A DNA stretch of 64,000 nucleotides from Enterococcus saigonensis (GCF_011397115.1 NZ_AP022822.1:315001-379000); one strand, 5' to 3'; positions 1 through 7,831 are shown, counted from the first letter of the stretch. Translations and numbers: made by a program. Notes: a model not told the origin generated them from the sequence alone.

Positions 1-42
1 TTGCCAAGGTGGGGGTCGCGGGTTCGAACCCCGTTTTCCGCT
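1..42 (+). tRNA. tRNA-Gly(GCC), 3' part only
   Basis: The window opens inside the anticodon loop. GCC (3-5) is followed by the 3' anticodon arm, variable loop, T arm with GGTTCGAA, and an acceptor strand ending CTTCCGC-like plus discriminator T at 42. No CCA is encoded, as for the rest of the array. The 5' half lies before base 1. Confidence 0.88.
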
Positions 43-61
43 TTACTTTAAAAAGTAAGAA

Positions 62-147
62 GCCGGGGTGGCGGAACTGGCAGACGCACAGGACTTAAAA
101 TCCTGCGGTGAGTGATCACCGTACCGGTTCGATTCCGGTCCTCGGCA
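62..147 (+). tRNA. tRNA-Leu(TAA)
   Basis: Class II tRNA of 86 nt. The acceptor pairs GCCGGGG with CCTCGGC, there is a long variable arm, and the anticodon is TAA in the loop around 96-104. Discriminator A. Confidence 0.95.
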
Positions 148-156
148 TTATAAAAT

Positions 157-230
157 GCGCCCATAGCTCAACTGGATAGAGTGTTTGACTACGGATCAAA
201 AGGTTAGGGGTTCGACTCCTCTTGGGCGCG
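157..230 (+). tRNA. tRNA-Arg(ACG)
   Basis: Acceptor GCGCCCA pairs with TGGGCGC. Anticodon ACG, whose A34 is normally deaminated to inosine to read CGN codons. Discriminator G. Confidence 0.95.
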
Positions 231-244
231 TAGTAATAATTTAA

Positions 245-318
245 CGGGAAGTAGCTCAGCTTGGTAGAGCACTTGGTTTGGGACCAAGGGGTCGCAGGTT
301 CGAATCCTGTCTTCCCGA
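245..318 (+). tRNA. tRNA-Pro(TGG)
   Basis: Acceptor CGGGAAG pairs with CTTCCCG; anticodon TGG; discriminator A. Cloverleaf complete. Confidence 0.95.
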
Positions 319-332
319 TTTAAAAGTAACAC

Positions 333-405
333 GGGGCCTTAGCTCAGCTGGGAGAGCGCCTGCTTTGCACGCAGGAGGTCAGCGGTTCGATCCCGCTAGG
401 CTCCA
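333..405 (+). tRNA. tRNA-Ala(TGC)
   Basis: Acceptor GGGGCCT pairs with AGGCTCC and includes the G3-T70 wobble that is the alanine identity element. Anticodon TGC. Confidence 0.95.
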
Positions 406-432
406 TATCATTTTAATATTGAAATGATTATT

Positions 433-506
433 CGCGGTGTAGCTCAGCTGGCTAGAGCGTCCGGTTCATACCCGGGAGGTCGGGGGTTCGATCCCCTCCG
501 CCGCGA
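433..506 (+). tRNA. tRNA-Met(CAT), elongator
   Basis: Anticodon CAT with a fully paired acceptor (CGCGGTG/CGCCGCG). The C1-A72 mismatch of an initiator is therefore absent. Body and position (Ala-Met-Ile2-Ser) match the elongator Met of the B. subtilis-type array. Confidence 0.85.
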
Positions 507-519
507 TTTTTTAGAGCCT

Positions 520-593
520 GGACCTTTAGCTCAGTTGGTTAGAGCAGACGGCTCATAACCGTCCGGTCGTAGGTTCGAGTCCTACAAGGTCCA
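520..593 (+). tRNA. tRNA-Ile2(CAT), probable TilS substrate
   Basis: CAT anticodon on a GGACCTT/AAGGTCC acceptor. The body matches the minor Ile tRNA whose C34 is changed to lysidine by TilS to read AUA. Pipelines often label this gene tRNA-Met. The Ile2 assignment comes from remembered similarity and array order. Confidence 0.78.
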
Positions 594-619
594 TCCGTGA
601 CATTGTGGATTTGTTTTTT

Positions 620-709
620 GGAGGATTACCCAAGTCCGGCTGAAGGGAACGGTCTTGAAAACCGTCAGGCGGGTAAAACCGTGCAAGGGTTCGAATCCCT
701 TATCCTCCT
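620..709 (+). tRNA. tRNA-Ser(TGA), copy A
   Basis: 90-nt class II tRNA with anticodon TGA, long variable arm, and acceptor GGAGGAT/ATCCTCC. The discriminator is T. The gene is repeated base for base at 1301-1390. Confidence 0.94.
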
Positions 710-755
710 TTACTATAATTCTATAATATATAGATGTTAGTAAATTTTATATTAT

Positions 756-829
<74 letters not shown>

Positions 830-847
830 TTTTAAAAACTAAATCCT

Positions 848-920
848 GGTCCCGTAGTGTAGTGGTTATCACGCCTGCCTGTCACGCAGGAGATCGCGGG
901 TTCGAGTCCCGTCGGGACCG
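848..920 (+). tRNA. tRNA-Asp(GTC), copy A
   Basis: Acceptor GGTCCCG/CGGGACC; anticodon GTC; discriminator G. Identical to 1528-1600. Confidence 0.95.
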
Positions 921-924
921 CCAT

Positions 925-995
925 GCGGGTGTAGTTTAGTGGTAAAACCACAGCCTTCCAAGCTGTTGTCGCGAGTTCGATTCTCGTCACCCGCT
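925..995 (+). tRNA. tRNA-Gly(TCC)
   Basis: 71-nt tRNA with acceptor GCGGGTG/CACCCGC and anticodon TCC; discriminator T. It starts four bases after tRNA-Asp and has no counterpart in the second block. Confidence 0.94.
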
Positions 996-1011
996 TTTAG
1001 TTTTTAAATAT

Positions 1012-1085
<74 letters not shown>

Positions 1086-1117
1086 TTATAAAATCAAAGA
1101 AAAGATTTTTGGTTTTT

Positions 1118-1205
1118 GGGGAAGTACTCAAGTGGCTGAAGAGGCGCCCCTGCTAAGGGTGTAGGTCGGGAAACCGGCGCGAGGGTTCAAATCCCTCCTT
1201 CTCCG
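1118..1205 (+). tRNA. tRNA-Ser(GCT)
   Basis: 88-nt class II tRNA. Acceptor GGGGAAG pairs with CTTCTCC (one G-T pair); anticodon GCT; discriminator G. Not repeated in block B. Confidence 0.94.
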
Positions 1206-1214
1206 TTTTTAGTT

Positions 1215-1286
1215 GGCCCGTTGGTCAAGTGGTTAAGACACCGCCCTTTCACGGCGGTAACACGGGTTCGAATCCCGTACGGGTCA
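1215..1286 (+). tRNA. tRNA-Glu(TTC), copy A
   Basis: Acceptor GGCCCGT/ACGGGTC; anticodon TTC. A run of 14 T follows immediately (1287-1300). Its U34 is an expected target of the xm5s2U pathway whose last enzymes are probably encoded at 6299-7817. Confidence 0.95.
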
Positions 1287-1300
1287 TTTTTTTTTTTTTT

Positions 1301-1390
1301 GGAGGATTACCCAAGTCCGGCTGAAGGGAACGGTCTTGAAAACCGTCAGGCGGGTAAAACCGTGCAAGGGTTCGAATCCCTTATCCTCCT
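1301..1390 (+). tRNA. tRNA-Ser(TGA), copy B
   Basis: Exact copy of 620-709, including the T discriminator. Confidence 0.94.
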
Positions 1391-1436
1391 TTACTATAAT
1401 TCTATAATATATAGATGTTAGTAAATTTTATATTAT

Positions 1437-1510
<74 letters not shown>

Positions 1511-1527
1511 TTATAAAACTAAATCCT

Positions 1528-1600
1528 GGTCCCGTAGTGTAGTGGTTATCACGCCTGCCTGTCACGCAGGAGATCGCGGGTTCGAGTCCCGTCGGGACCG
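1528..1600 (+). tRNA. tRNA-Asp(GTC), copy B
   Basis: Exact copy of 848-920. The fMet-Asp spacer before it is one base shorter than in copy A. Confidence 0.95.
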
Positions 1601-1604
1601 TTTT

Positions 1605-1677
1605 GGCTCGGTAGCTCAGTTGGTAGAGCAATGGATTGAAGCTCCATGTGTCGGCAGTTCGATTCTGTCCCGCGCCA
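1605..1677 (+). tRNA. tRNA-Phe(GAA) with an acceptor-stem mismatch
   Basis: Anticodon GAA with a standard body. The acceptor strands are GGCTCGG and CCGCGCC, leaving T4 (1608) opposite C69 (1673). The usual Firmicute sequence ends GAGCC and pairs fully. It is the only tRNA-Phe in the window. Confidence 0.9.
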
Positions 1678-1680
1678 TTT

Positions 1681-1707
1681 CTTTTCTAATAAATCTTATT
1701 AGAAAAG
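1681..1707 (+). other. Hairpin between tRNA-Phe and tRNA-Ile
   Basis: Perfect 11-bp stem (CTTTTCTAATA / TATTAGAAAAG) with a 5-nt loop. No T run follows, so it is not a typical intrinsic terminator. A processing or spacing element is possible. Confidence 0.5.
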
Positions 1708-1723
1708 TCATTTAGTTTTATAT

Positions 1724-1797
<74 letters not shown>

Positions 1798-1806
1798 TTA
1801 ATAATT

Positions 1807-1878
1807 GGTCCGTTGGTCAAGTGGTTAAGACACCGCCCTTTCACGGCGGTAACACGGGTTCGAATCCCGTACGGATCA
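1807..1878 (+). tRNA. tRNA-Glu(TTC), copy B
   Basis: Matches copy A except for a compensatory change in the acceptor stem: the C3-G70 pair of copy A is T3-A70 here (GGTCCGT/ACGGATC). Last tRNA of the array. Confidence 0.95.
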
Positions 1879-1880
1879 TG

Positions 1881-1915
1881 GGAAGATACGTTGTGTATCT
1901 TCCTTTTTATTTTTG
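1881..1915 (+). terminator. Terminator 1 of the tRNA array
   Basis: 9-bp stem GGAAGATAC/GTATCTTCC with loop GTTGT followed by a T-rich tract, three bases after the last tRNA. Confidence 0.85.
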
Positions 1916-1920
1916 TGATA

Positions 1921-1960
1921 AAGATTCAAACAGCTCAAACTGTTTGAATCTTTTTTTATT
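1921..1960 (+). terminator. Terminator 2 of the tRNA array
   Basis: 13-bp stem AAGATTCAAACAG/CTGTTTGAATCTT with loop CTCAAA, then a T7 run. It sits in tandem with the previous terminator. Confidence 0.88.
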
Positions 1961-2034
1961 CTAAGTAAGAAAAGATTTATTGTAATTATAATAAATTAAG
2001 CGAGCTTTATCTGAATAAATCTGCTATACTACAA

Positions 2035-2104
2035 GCGTTGCAAGTTCCCGAGAGGATTCGCACTGCGAAGATGCCTTGTAACCGAATATCATTAGGGGGA
2101 ATCA
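2035..2104 (+). promoter_or_regulatory. SMK box (SAM-III riboswitch) of metK
   Basis: The metK leader carries the SMK signature: CAAGTTCCCGA (from 2041), a short TTCGC/GCGAA hairpin (2057-2069), then GATGCCTTGTAACCGAA, and the Shine-Dalgarno AGGGGGAA at 2094-2101. TTCCC at 2045-2049 can pair with the Shine-Dalgarno. In this riboswitch class SAM binding stabilises that pairing and blocks ribosome access, so MetK represses its own translation. A -10-like TATACT lies at 2025-2030. Assignment rests on remembered enterococcal SMK sequences. Confidence 0.85.
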
Positions 2105-2106
2105 TC

Positions 2107-3297
2107 ATGACAGAAAGACATTTATTTACTTCAGAATCTGTTTCTGAAGGACATCCAGATAAGGTAGCTGATCAAATCAGCGATGCAATTTTGGATGCAA
2201 TTTTAGCGAAGGATCCGGCTGCCCGTGTAGCATGTGAAACTTCAGTAACAACTGGTTTAGTTTTAGTATTTGGTGAAATTTCGACAACAGCTTATGTGGA
2301 TATTCAAAAAATTGTTCGAAATACGATTAAAGATATTGGCTATACACGAGCTAAATTTGGTTTTGATGGGGATACAGTTGCGGTTTTAGTAGCAATTGAT
2401 GAACAATCACCAGATATTGCTCAAGGTGTCGATGCTGCTTTGGAAAGTCGTGATAATAAAGATACGGTAATAGATGAGATTGGAGCCGGAGATCAAGGAC
2501 TAATGTTTGGTTTTGCGTGCGATGAAACACCAGAATTGATGCCGTTGCCGATTTCTTTAAGTCATAAACTAGTTCGCCGTTTAGCAGAATTACGTAAAAA
2601 TGGTGAACTAAAATATTTACGTCCTGATGCAAAATCACAAGTTACAGTAGAATATGATGAAGCAGGAAAGGCTAAAAGAATTGACACAGTCGTGATTAGT
2701 ACACAACACGATGATGCTGTTGATAATGCAACGATTCGCAAAGATGTGATTAAAAAAGTTATTGAGTCAGTAATTCCAAGTGAATTATTGGATGAAGATA
2801 CTAGATACTTTATTAATCCAACTGGTCGTTTTGTAATTGGAGGCCCACAAGGAGATGCAGGTTTAACCGGTCGTAAAATTATTGTGGATACTTACGGAGG
2901 ATATGCACGTCATGGTGGTGGTGCTTTTTCTGGTAAAGACGCAACAAAAGTTGACCGTTCAGCTAGTTATGCTGCTCGTTATATTGCTAAAAATATCGTA
3001 GCTGCCAAATTGGCTAGCAAGGTAGAAGTACAATTGGCTTATGCAATCGGTGTAGCACAACCTGTATCAATTTCAATCAATACTTTTGGAACTGGGATTG
3101 CCAGCGATGAAAAATTAATCGAAGCGATTCGTGCAAATTTTGATTTACGCCCAGCCGGGATTATTGAGATGTTGGACTTGCGTCGTCCAATTTATCGTCA
3201 AACAGCGGCTTATGGTCATTTTGGACGAACGGATGTAGATTTGCCTTGGGAACACACAGATAAAGTAGCTGCATTATTAGCTAGTGTAAATGGATAA
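2107..3297 (+). CDS. metK: S-adenosylmethionine synthetase
   Basis: Makes S-adenosylmethionine from methionine and ATP in the cytosol; in the family the enzyme works as a tetramer of two active dimers. The 396-residue product has the usual length. The N-terminal signature contains SEGHPDKVADQ, with His at about residue 16; the GAGDQG loop is near 127 and the glycine-rich GGGAFSGKD phosphate loop near 270. The start is ATG 2107 because AGGGGGAA lies 5 bases upstream. An upstream in-frame codon at 2038 falls inside the riboswitch and is rejected. Transcribed alone, with a terminator at 3320. Regulation is probably by SAM through the SMK box. Confidence 0.97.
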   Translation: MTERHLFTSESVSEGHPDKVADQISDAILDAILAKDPAARVACETSVTTGLVLVFGEISTTAYVDIQKIVRNTIKDIGYTRAKFGFDGDTVAVLVAIDEQSPDIAQGVDAALESRDNKDTVIDEIGAGDQGLMFGFACDETPELMPLPISLSHKLVRRLAELRKNGELKYLRPDAKSQVTVEYDEAGKAKRIDTVVISTQHDDAVDNATIRKDVIKKVIESVIPSELLDEDTRYFINPTGRFVIGGPQGDAGLTGRKIIVDTYGGYARHGGGAFSGKDATKVDRSASYAARYIAKNIVAAKLASKVEVQLAYAIGVAQPVSISINTFGTGIASDEKLIEAIRANFDLRPAGIIEMLDLRRPIYRQTAAYGHFGRTDVDLPWEHTDKVAALLASVNG

Positions 3298-3319
3298 TAG
3301 GGATTGAGTTGTTGATTTT

Positions 3320-3354
3320 GCCGCTATTGCTTAGGTAATAGCGGCTTTTCTTTG
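3320..3354 (+). terminator. metK terminator
   Basis: 9-bp stem GCCGCTATT/AATAGCGGC followed by TTTTCTTT. Confidence 0.85.
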
Positions 3355-3442
3355 AGGAAAACAGAAAAATTTTGGGAGATTTTTTTTACTTTGATTGACA
3401 TTGTAATAAAAAAAGATTGAGATTTAATTGAGGAGGTTAAAA

Positions 3443-4906
3443 ATGAAAAAAGAAACAAATGTTACGTTAGTCACAGTTGCTGTTTTTGTGGCAACATTCA
3501 TGACGGCAGTAGAAGGAACCATTGTAACTACGGCTATGCCAACAATTGTCGGGTCATTACATGGGATTGAAATCATGAACTGGGTCTTTTCAATTTATTT
3601 ATTGACGAATGCCATGTTAACACCAATTTACGGGAAATTAGCAGATAAAATTGGACGTAAACCGATCTTTATTTTAGGGACAATCCTTTTTATTATTGGT
3701 TCGGCTCTTTGTGGATTCTCCAATACGATGCTGACGTTGATTATTTCCAGAGCAATTCAAGGGATGGGTGCAGGTGCAATGATGCCAGTAGCATTGACGA
3801 TTATCGGTGATTTATATGATAAAGAAAAAAGAGCACGCGTACTTGGATTAAATAGTACAGCTTGGGGTATTGCATCAGTGGTCGGTCCCCTAGCAGGTGG
3901 AATTATCGTTGATACCATTGGTTGGCACTGGATATTCTTTATTAATGTACCGATTGGAATTATTTTGATTATTTTAATTTGGCTATATTTGGTGGAAGAA
4001 AAAATAAGTCAGCAACAAAAAAAGATGGATATTTTTGGTAGCCTATCTTTAATGGGGTTATTATTAGCGTTGTTGTTAGCTTTCCAGTTTTTAGGTGATG
4101 AAGGATTATCGCTTAAAGTTATCATTTTAGCTGTTATAACAATAACGACTGGAATTTTATTTGTTTATGCTGAAAAACGGGCGACAGATCCGGTCATTTC
4201 GTTGCAGTTATTCACACAACCTTTATTTGTCGTAGTTAATCTTGTGGCGGCTCTTGCTAGTGGTTTTTTAATCGGGGTCGATGTCTATATTCCAATGTGG
4301 ATGCAAGGCGTCTTGGGTCTTTCTGCAGGAATTGGGGGCTTAGTTTTAGCACCGTTGTCTTTGTTATGGATGGTGGGTTCGTTTTTAGCTGGCCGGTGGA
4401 TGGCAACAATTCCGGTGAAGCGTGTGCTATTGCGTGGGGGTATTATTACGTTAATAGGAGCATTATGTCTTGTTTTCATTCCACAACATACCAATTGGCT
4501 TTGGTTTTTTGTTATCTCGACTATTTTAGGTATTGGTTTAGGAGCCGTAACAGTGACATGCACAGTTAGTGCACAAAGCAGTGTTTCTCCTGAGCAGATG
4601 GGGGTGGCAACGTCATTTAATACCTTAGCACGGACAATAGGACAAACCATTATGGTCTCAGTTTTTGGTATTTTATTAAATAGTATTACAGCAGCAAAAT
4701 TGCAAGGCGTCACGGTGGCAAATAAAAGAGATATAATGAACCAATTGGTAAATCCTCAGACGGCAAAATTATTGGCCGATGATTTGCAAGCAACGTTACG
4801 TGGGGTGCTTTTTGCTAGTTTACATGGTGTTTATGTAGCAGGGGCGCTTTTGATTGTTGTGGCTGTGGTTTTAACCCTATTTTTGAAAAAGTCTGATACA
4901 ATGTAG
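3443..4906 (+). CDS. MFS multidrug exporter, DHA2 (EmrB/QacA) family
   Basis: A 487-residue membrane protein with about 14 hydrophobic segments, the DHA2 drug:proton antiporter pattern. Motif A is present as GKLADKIGRKP (about residues 67-77) after TM2, and the antiporter motif in TM5 reads around GPLAGG. The start is ATG 3443 with AGGAGG just upstream; the TTG at 3428 lies before that ribosome-binding site. A TTGACA box at 3395-3400 may be the -35 element, but no good -10 follows. The esterase begins 28 bases downstream, so the two may be cotranscribed. The substrate cannot be read from sequence; drug, lipid or solvent export are all possible. Confidence 0.9.
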   Translation: MKKETNVTLVTVAVFVATFMTAVEGTIVTTAMPTIVGSLHGIEIMNWVFSIYLLTNAMLTPIYGKLADKIGRKPIFILGTILFIIGSALCGFSNTMLTLIISRAIQGMGAGAMMPVALTIIGDLYDKEKRARVLGLNSTAWGIASVVGPLAGGIIVDTIGWHWIFFINVPIGIILIILIWLYLVEEKISQQQKKMDIFGSLSLMGLLLALLLAFQFLGDEGLSLKVIILAVITITTGILFVYAEKRATDPVISLQLFTQPLFVVVNLVAALASGFLIGVDVYIPMWMQGVLGLSAGIGGLVLAPLSLLWMVGSFLAGRWMATIPVKRVLLRGGIITLIGALCLVFIPQHTNWLWFFVISTILGIGLGAVTVTCTVSAQSSVSPEQMGVATSFNTLARTIGQTIMVSVFGILLNSITAAKLQGVTVANKRDIMNQLVNPQTAKLLADDLQATLRGVLFASLHGVYVAGALLIVVAVVLTLFLKKSDTM

Positions 4907-4933
4907 AAAATGAGAAAAATTGGGGGAATTAAT

Positions 4934-5704
4934 GTGGCATTTATACAAGCAAATATTTATTCGCGTGTTTTAAATTTGGATGTAGGTTTGAATCTAATTT
5001 TACCCCAAAGTAGTGAGCGTTTCGTTCGGAATGAAAAAGATGATGTGCCTATTTTATATCTGTTACATGGTATGGGTGGCAATGAAACAGCGTGGATGCG
5101 TCGAAGTAGTATTGAACGGTATGTTCGAGAAAGTGAAATTGCAGTTGTGATGCCAACCACTGAATTAGGCTTTTATACAGATACACATTATGGAATGAAT
5201 TACTGGACATTTATTTCAGAAGAGTTACCGACGATTTTACATGAATTATTCCCACAGCTTACAAGAAAACGAGAGAAAACATTTGCAGCAGGTCTTTCAA
5301 TGGGCGGTTATGGTGCGATTAAATTAGGTTTGCGCTGTCCGGATAAGTTTGCGGCTGTTGCTAGTCTTTCTGGTGCTTTGGCGTTGGCAAGTGATCCTGA
5401 AGTTTTGCTGCAATCAGGTAGTCAAGCTTATTGGGAGGGTGTTTTTGGTCCAGTGGAAAAAATCAAGGGATCTGAAAACGATCCGATTCATCTCTTAACC
5501 ACAGTAGCACCAGCGATTGCGCCAAAAATATTTGTTTGTTGTGGCACAGAGGATTTTTTGTATACGAGCAATCAATATTTTGTTCAAAAAGCGCAGGCAG
5601 CTGGTTTTGCTGTCACATATGAAGAAGGACCAGGAGCTCATACGTGGGACTTTTGGGATGAATGGATTCAAAAAGTTTTGCAATGGTTACCAGTTGAGAT
5701 TTAG
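4934..5704 (+). CDS. Tributyrin-type esterase (EstA / S-formylglutathione hydrolase-like alpha/beta hydrolase)
   Basis: A 256-residue cytosolic alpha/beta hydrolase of the esterase-D class, close in length and pattern to lactococcal EstA. The oxyanion-hole motif HGMGGNETAW is near residue 40. The nucleophile elbow GLSMGG puts Ser at about 122. Asp207 (GTEDF) and His236 (GAHTW) complete the likely triad. The start chosen is GTG 4934, 8 bases after GGGGGA; the in-frame ATG at 4910 has no ribosome-binding site and almost overlaps the exporter stop. Such enzymes hydrolyse short-chain esters; the natural substrate is unknown. Confidence 0.88.
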   Translation: MAFIQANIYSRVLNLDVGLNLILPQSSERFVRNEKDDVPILYLLHGMGGNETAWMRRSSIERYVRESEIAVVMPTTELGFYTDTHYGMNYWTFISEELPTILHELFPQLTRKREKTFAAGLSMGGYGAIKLGLRCPDKFAAVASLSGALALASDPEVLLQSGSQAYWEGVFGPVEKIKGSENDPIHLLTTVAPAIAPKIFVCCGTEDFLYTSNQYFVQKAQAAGFAVTYEEGPGAHTWDFWDEWIQKVLQWLPVEI

Positions 5705-5755
5705 CGTGATGTGAAAAATAGGCTGTTATGTTGTCTAAAAAATGAGGAAAGCACA

Positions 5756-6221
5756 ATGTATACTAAAACAGATATCAGAACCAATATTGCAACGAATCGT
5801 TTTGATGTACGGGCAAGCGGTATTCTCATTCAAAAAATCATCTTTTGATTTCAACAAAAGCAGTTCATACCCAAACCTTGCCTGGTGGCGCAGTGAAAAC
5901 GGGTGAAACTTCTCGTGATGCAGTTATTCGTGAGTTGAAAGAAGAAAGTGGTTTAGCTGTGAAAGGAAGAGGTTTGCTAGCTGTCATCGAAAACTTTTTT
6001 GTTAGGAAGACGCTGATTACCACCAAGTGCTTTTTTTATATCACTTGCAAACTGTTACAAATACCGCCAGCACTCAGCGGTATAGAAAAGTCAATCACTT
6101 TCTTGGCTAGATTTGACTGTTGAAAAGTTGAATCTAAAGCCAGCTATTTTAAATGAAGTGGTCACAAGTTTTTTTTGTAAATAAAGCAATACCATTCCAG
6201 CATATAATTTATCGCGATTAA
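5756..6221 (+). pseudogene. NUDIX hydrolase, frameshifted remnant
   Basis: The reading frame opens at ATG 5756 and stops after about 30 codons because an A-run at 5831-5836 is one base short. Translation in the next frame restores a clear NUDIX box from GGAVKTGE to RELKEESGL (about 5884-5964). At least two more frame changes follow: near 6010, where DYHQVLFLYHLQ-like sequence moves frame, and near 6105-6170. A plausible C-terminus ends at 6219-6221. The ancestor would have been about 150 residues, a typical ADP-ribose or MutT-type hydrolase. With three or more shifts it is decay and not a sequencing slip, though the first shift alone could be one. Confidence 0.82.
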
Positions 6222-6284
6222 AAACACGCTGTTTTGTAAGTTTATTCTCCTTTTTGGAATCTTACAAAACAGCGTGTTTTTTGA
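6219..6284. terminator. Long bidirectional terminator
   Basis: About 21-bp near-perfect stem AAAACACGCTGTTTTGTAAG / CTTACAAAACAGCGTGTTTT around a 20-nt loop, with A runs on one side and T runs on the other. It lies between the NUDIX remnant and the convergent methyltransferase gene. Confidence 0.88.
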
Positions 6285-6298
6285 ATCCAGTCCCCTTA

Positions 6299-6859
6299 CT
6301 ACTTAGCCTCAATGCAAAGTAATAGTGGGGGATTATTTTTTTGATTAATAAATTGATAAGCTAAAACATTATAACGTTCTTGGGGCAGATCATTACAATA
6401 AGATTTGAGGGCGTCTAGTTCTGCTTTACCGCCAGGATGTCCATAGTAACAGACAAGGATAATGCGCCCTTGTGGTAACAAGTGTTCTAAAAGAGCCGTA
6501 AGGGCTTTTTTTGTGGTTTCAGGTAAAGTAATAATCTGCTTATCACTTTTTGGTAAATAGCCCAAATTAAAGATAGCGGCTTTAATTTTTTTACCTTGCA
6601 AATAAGTAGCAGCATTTTCATGTCCAGCTAAATGTAAATTGACAGCTACCTGTTCTGGGTGGCGAGCCAATTTTTCTTGCGTAGCTAAAAGAGCAGATTT
6701 TTGAATATCAAAAGCATCCACTTTTCCACTTACACCCACCAACTGTGCTAAAAAAAGTGTATCATTACCATTGCCCATGGTAGCATCGACTACATGATCT
6801 CCTGTCGTTACAATTTCGCGTAAAAGTTCGTGACTGTAGTGCATAGCTGTTTTAAGCAT
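6299..6859 (-). CDS. mnmM: SAM-dependent methyltransferase, YtqB/MnmM-like
   Basis: A 186-residue class I methyltransferase. The SAM-binding motif DATMGNGNDT is at about residues 24-33, the acidic loop DAFDIQ follows, and the FNLGYLP motif takes the place of the catalytic NPPY-type loop. The B. subtilis homologue YtqB (MnmM) methylates 5-aminomethyl-2-thiouridine to mnm5s2U at tRNA position 34. The start is ATG 6859, 9 bases after GGAGG; GTG 6865 would be too close. It overlaps the upstream radical SAM gene by 8 bases, which suggests translational coupling. Neighbour order matches ytqA-ytqB, supporting the assignment. Confidence 0.85.
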   Translation of the reverse strand: MLKTAMHYSHELLREIVTTGDHVVDATMGNGNDTLFLAQLVGVSGKVDAFDIQKSALLATQEKLARHPEQVAVNLHLAGHENAATYLQGKKIKAAIFNLGYLPKSDKQIITLPETTKKALTALLEHLLPQGRIILVCYYGHPGGKAELDALKSYCNDLPQERYNVLAYQFINQKNNPPLLLCIEAK

Positions 6860-7817
6860 GAACACCAGCCTCCAAAAAGATATTTTTGCTTCCTTGATAA
6901 GTGTTGCGTCGCTTCATTTCTTCATCAATTGCGTTTAAAACTTCCCATTTTTTCAAGCTCCACATCGGTCCAACTAAAGAGTCCCACGGAGCATCCCCGG
7001 TTAAACGGTGGATGATCACTTCAGGGGGAATCAATTCCAACTGATCACAAATAACAGTGACGTAACTTTTACGGCTCATGAGTTGCAAGCGACCTTCATG
7101 ATAATCGCGTAACATTCGCGTATTACGCATTAAATGCAATAGATGTAATTTGATACCTTGAATATCGCTGTCTAGCAAGGTGCGGCGGACATTTTTGACC
7201 ATCATTTCCGGCGTTTCTCCTGGTAGCCCGTTAATTAAATGCGTACAGACACGAATGTTGTGTTTGCGAAGACGAGCAACTGCATTCACATAAGTAGGAT
7301 AATCATGTGCACGATTGATAATTTTACTTGTTTCTTCATAAGTTGTTTGTAATCCCAATTCCACCCATAAATATAATCGCTCATTGAGTTCAGCTAAATA
7401 TTCCACCACGTCTGCTGGTAAGCAATCCGGACGCGTTCCTACAGAAAGTCCAACTACTCCAGGTAAATTTACTACCTGCTCAAAACGTTCTTTAATGACA
7501 GACAAAGGCGCATGGGTATTTGTAAAATTTTGGAAATAAACAATATATTGATCTACATGCGGCCATTTTTGGTGCATCATATCAATTTCTTTGTGAAATT
7601 GGACGGGTAAGGGATCTTCAGGAGCAACAATCATATCCCCAGATCCTGAAACACTACAAAAAGTACAGCCACCACGCGCGACCGTACCATCACGATTGGG
7701 ACAATCAAAACCACCGTCCACAGGTACTTTGAAGATTTTCCCACCAAATTCTTGGCGTAAAGCATAATTCCATGAATGGTAACGTTTGTTAGCATCTTCA
7801 CTGTATAAAAAAGTCAT
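6852..7817 (-). CDS. mnmL: Radical SAM protein, YtqA/MnmL-like (TIGR01212 family)
   Basis: A 321-residue radical SAM protein. Its cluster-binding cysteines lie in the N-terminal CPNRDGTVARGGCTFC segment, spaced CX11CX2C as in this family, and LWVELGLQT lies mid-protein. The B. subtilis homologue is thought to convert 5-carboxymethylaminomethyl to 5-aminomethyl uridine in tRNA, directly before MnmM acts. ATG 7817 is preferred because GAGGTG lies 7 bases upstream; ATG 7832 would add five residues and overlaps the PAP2 stop as TAATG. Middle gene of a three-gene minus-strand operon. Confidence 0.85.
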   Translation of the reverse strand: MTFLYSEDANKRYHSWNYALRQEFGGKIFKVPVDGGFDCPNRDGTVARGGCTFCSVSGSGDMIVAPEDPLPVQFHKEIDMMHQKWPHVDQYIVYFQNFTNTHAPLSVIKERFEQVVNLPGVVGLSVGTRPDCLPADVVEYLAELNERLYLWVELGLQTTYEETSKIINRAHDYPTYVNAVARLRKHNIRVCTHLINGLPGETPEMMVKNVRRTLLDSDIQGIKLHLLHLMRNTRMLRDYHEGRLQLMSRKSYVTVICDQLELIPPEVIIHRLTGDAPWDSLVGPMWSLKKWEVLNAIDEEMKRRNTYQGSKNIFLEAGVHA

Positions 7818-7831
7818 TTTCTGACACCTCA

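Noticed and set aside
2038..2106. N-terminal extension of MetK from an upstream in-frame start
   Set aside because: The extra 23 codons lie in the SMK-box riboswitch, and the family begins at the ATG after AGGGGGAA.
3395..3428. Consensus promoter for the MFS exporter
   Set aside because: TTGACA is present but no acceptable -10 lies at 16-18 bases, so I did not list it as a feature.
4285..4713. Overlapping frames on either strand inside the MFS exporter gene
   Set aside because: They are shadows of a clear membrane-protein gene and have no start signals of their own.
5845..6123. Stand-alone 92-residue NUDIX protein
   Set aside because: It starts at a TTG inside the broken gene without a ribosome-binding site and changes frame before its end, so it is part of the pseudogene.
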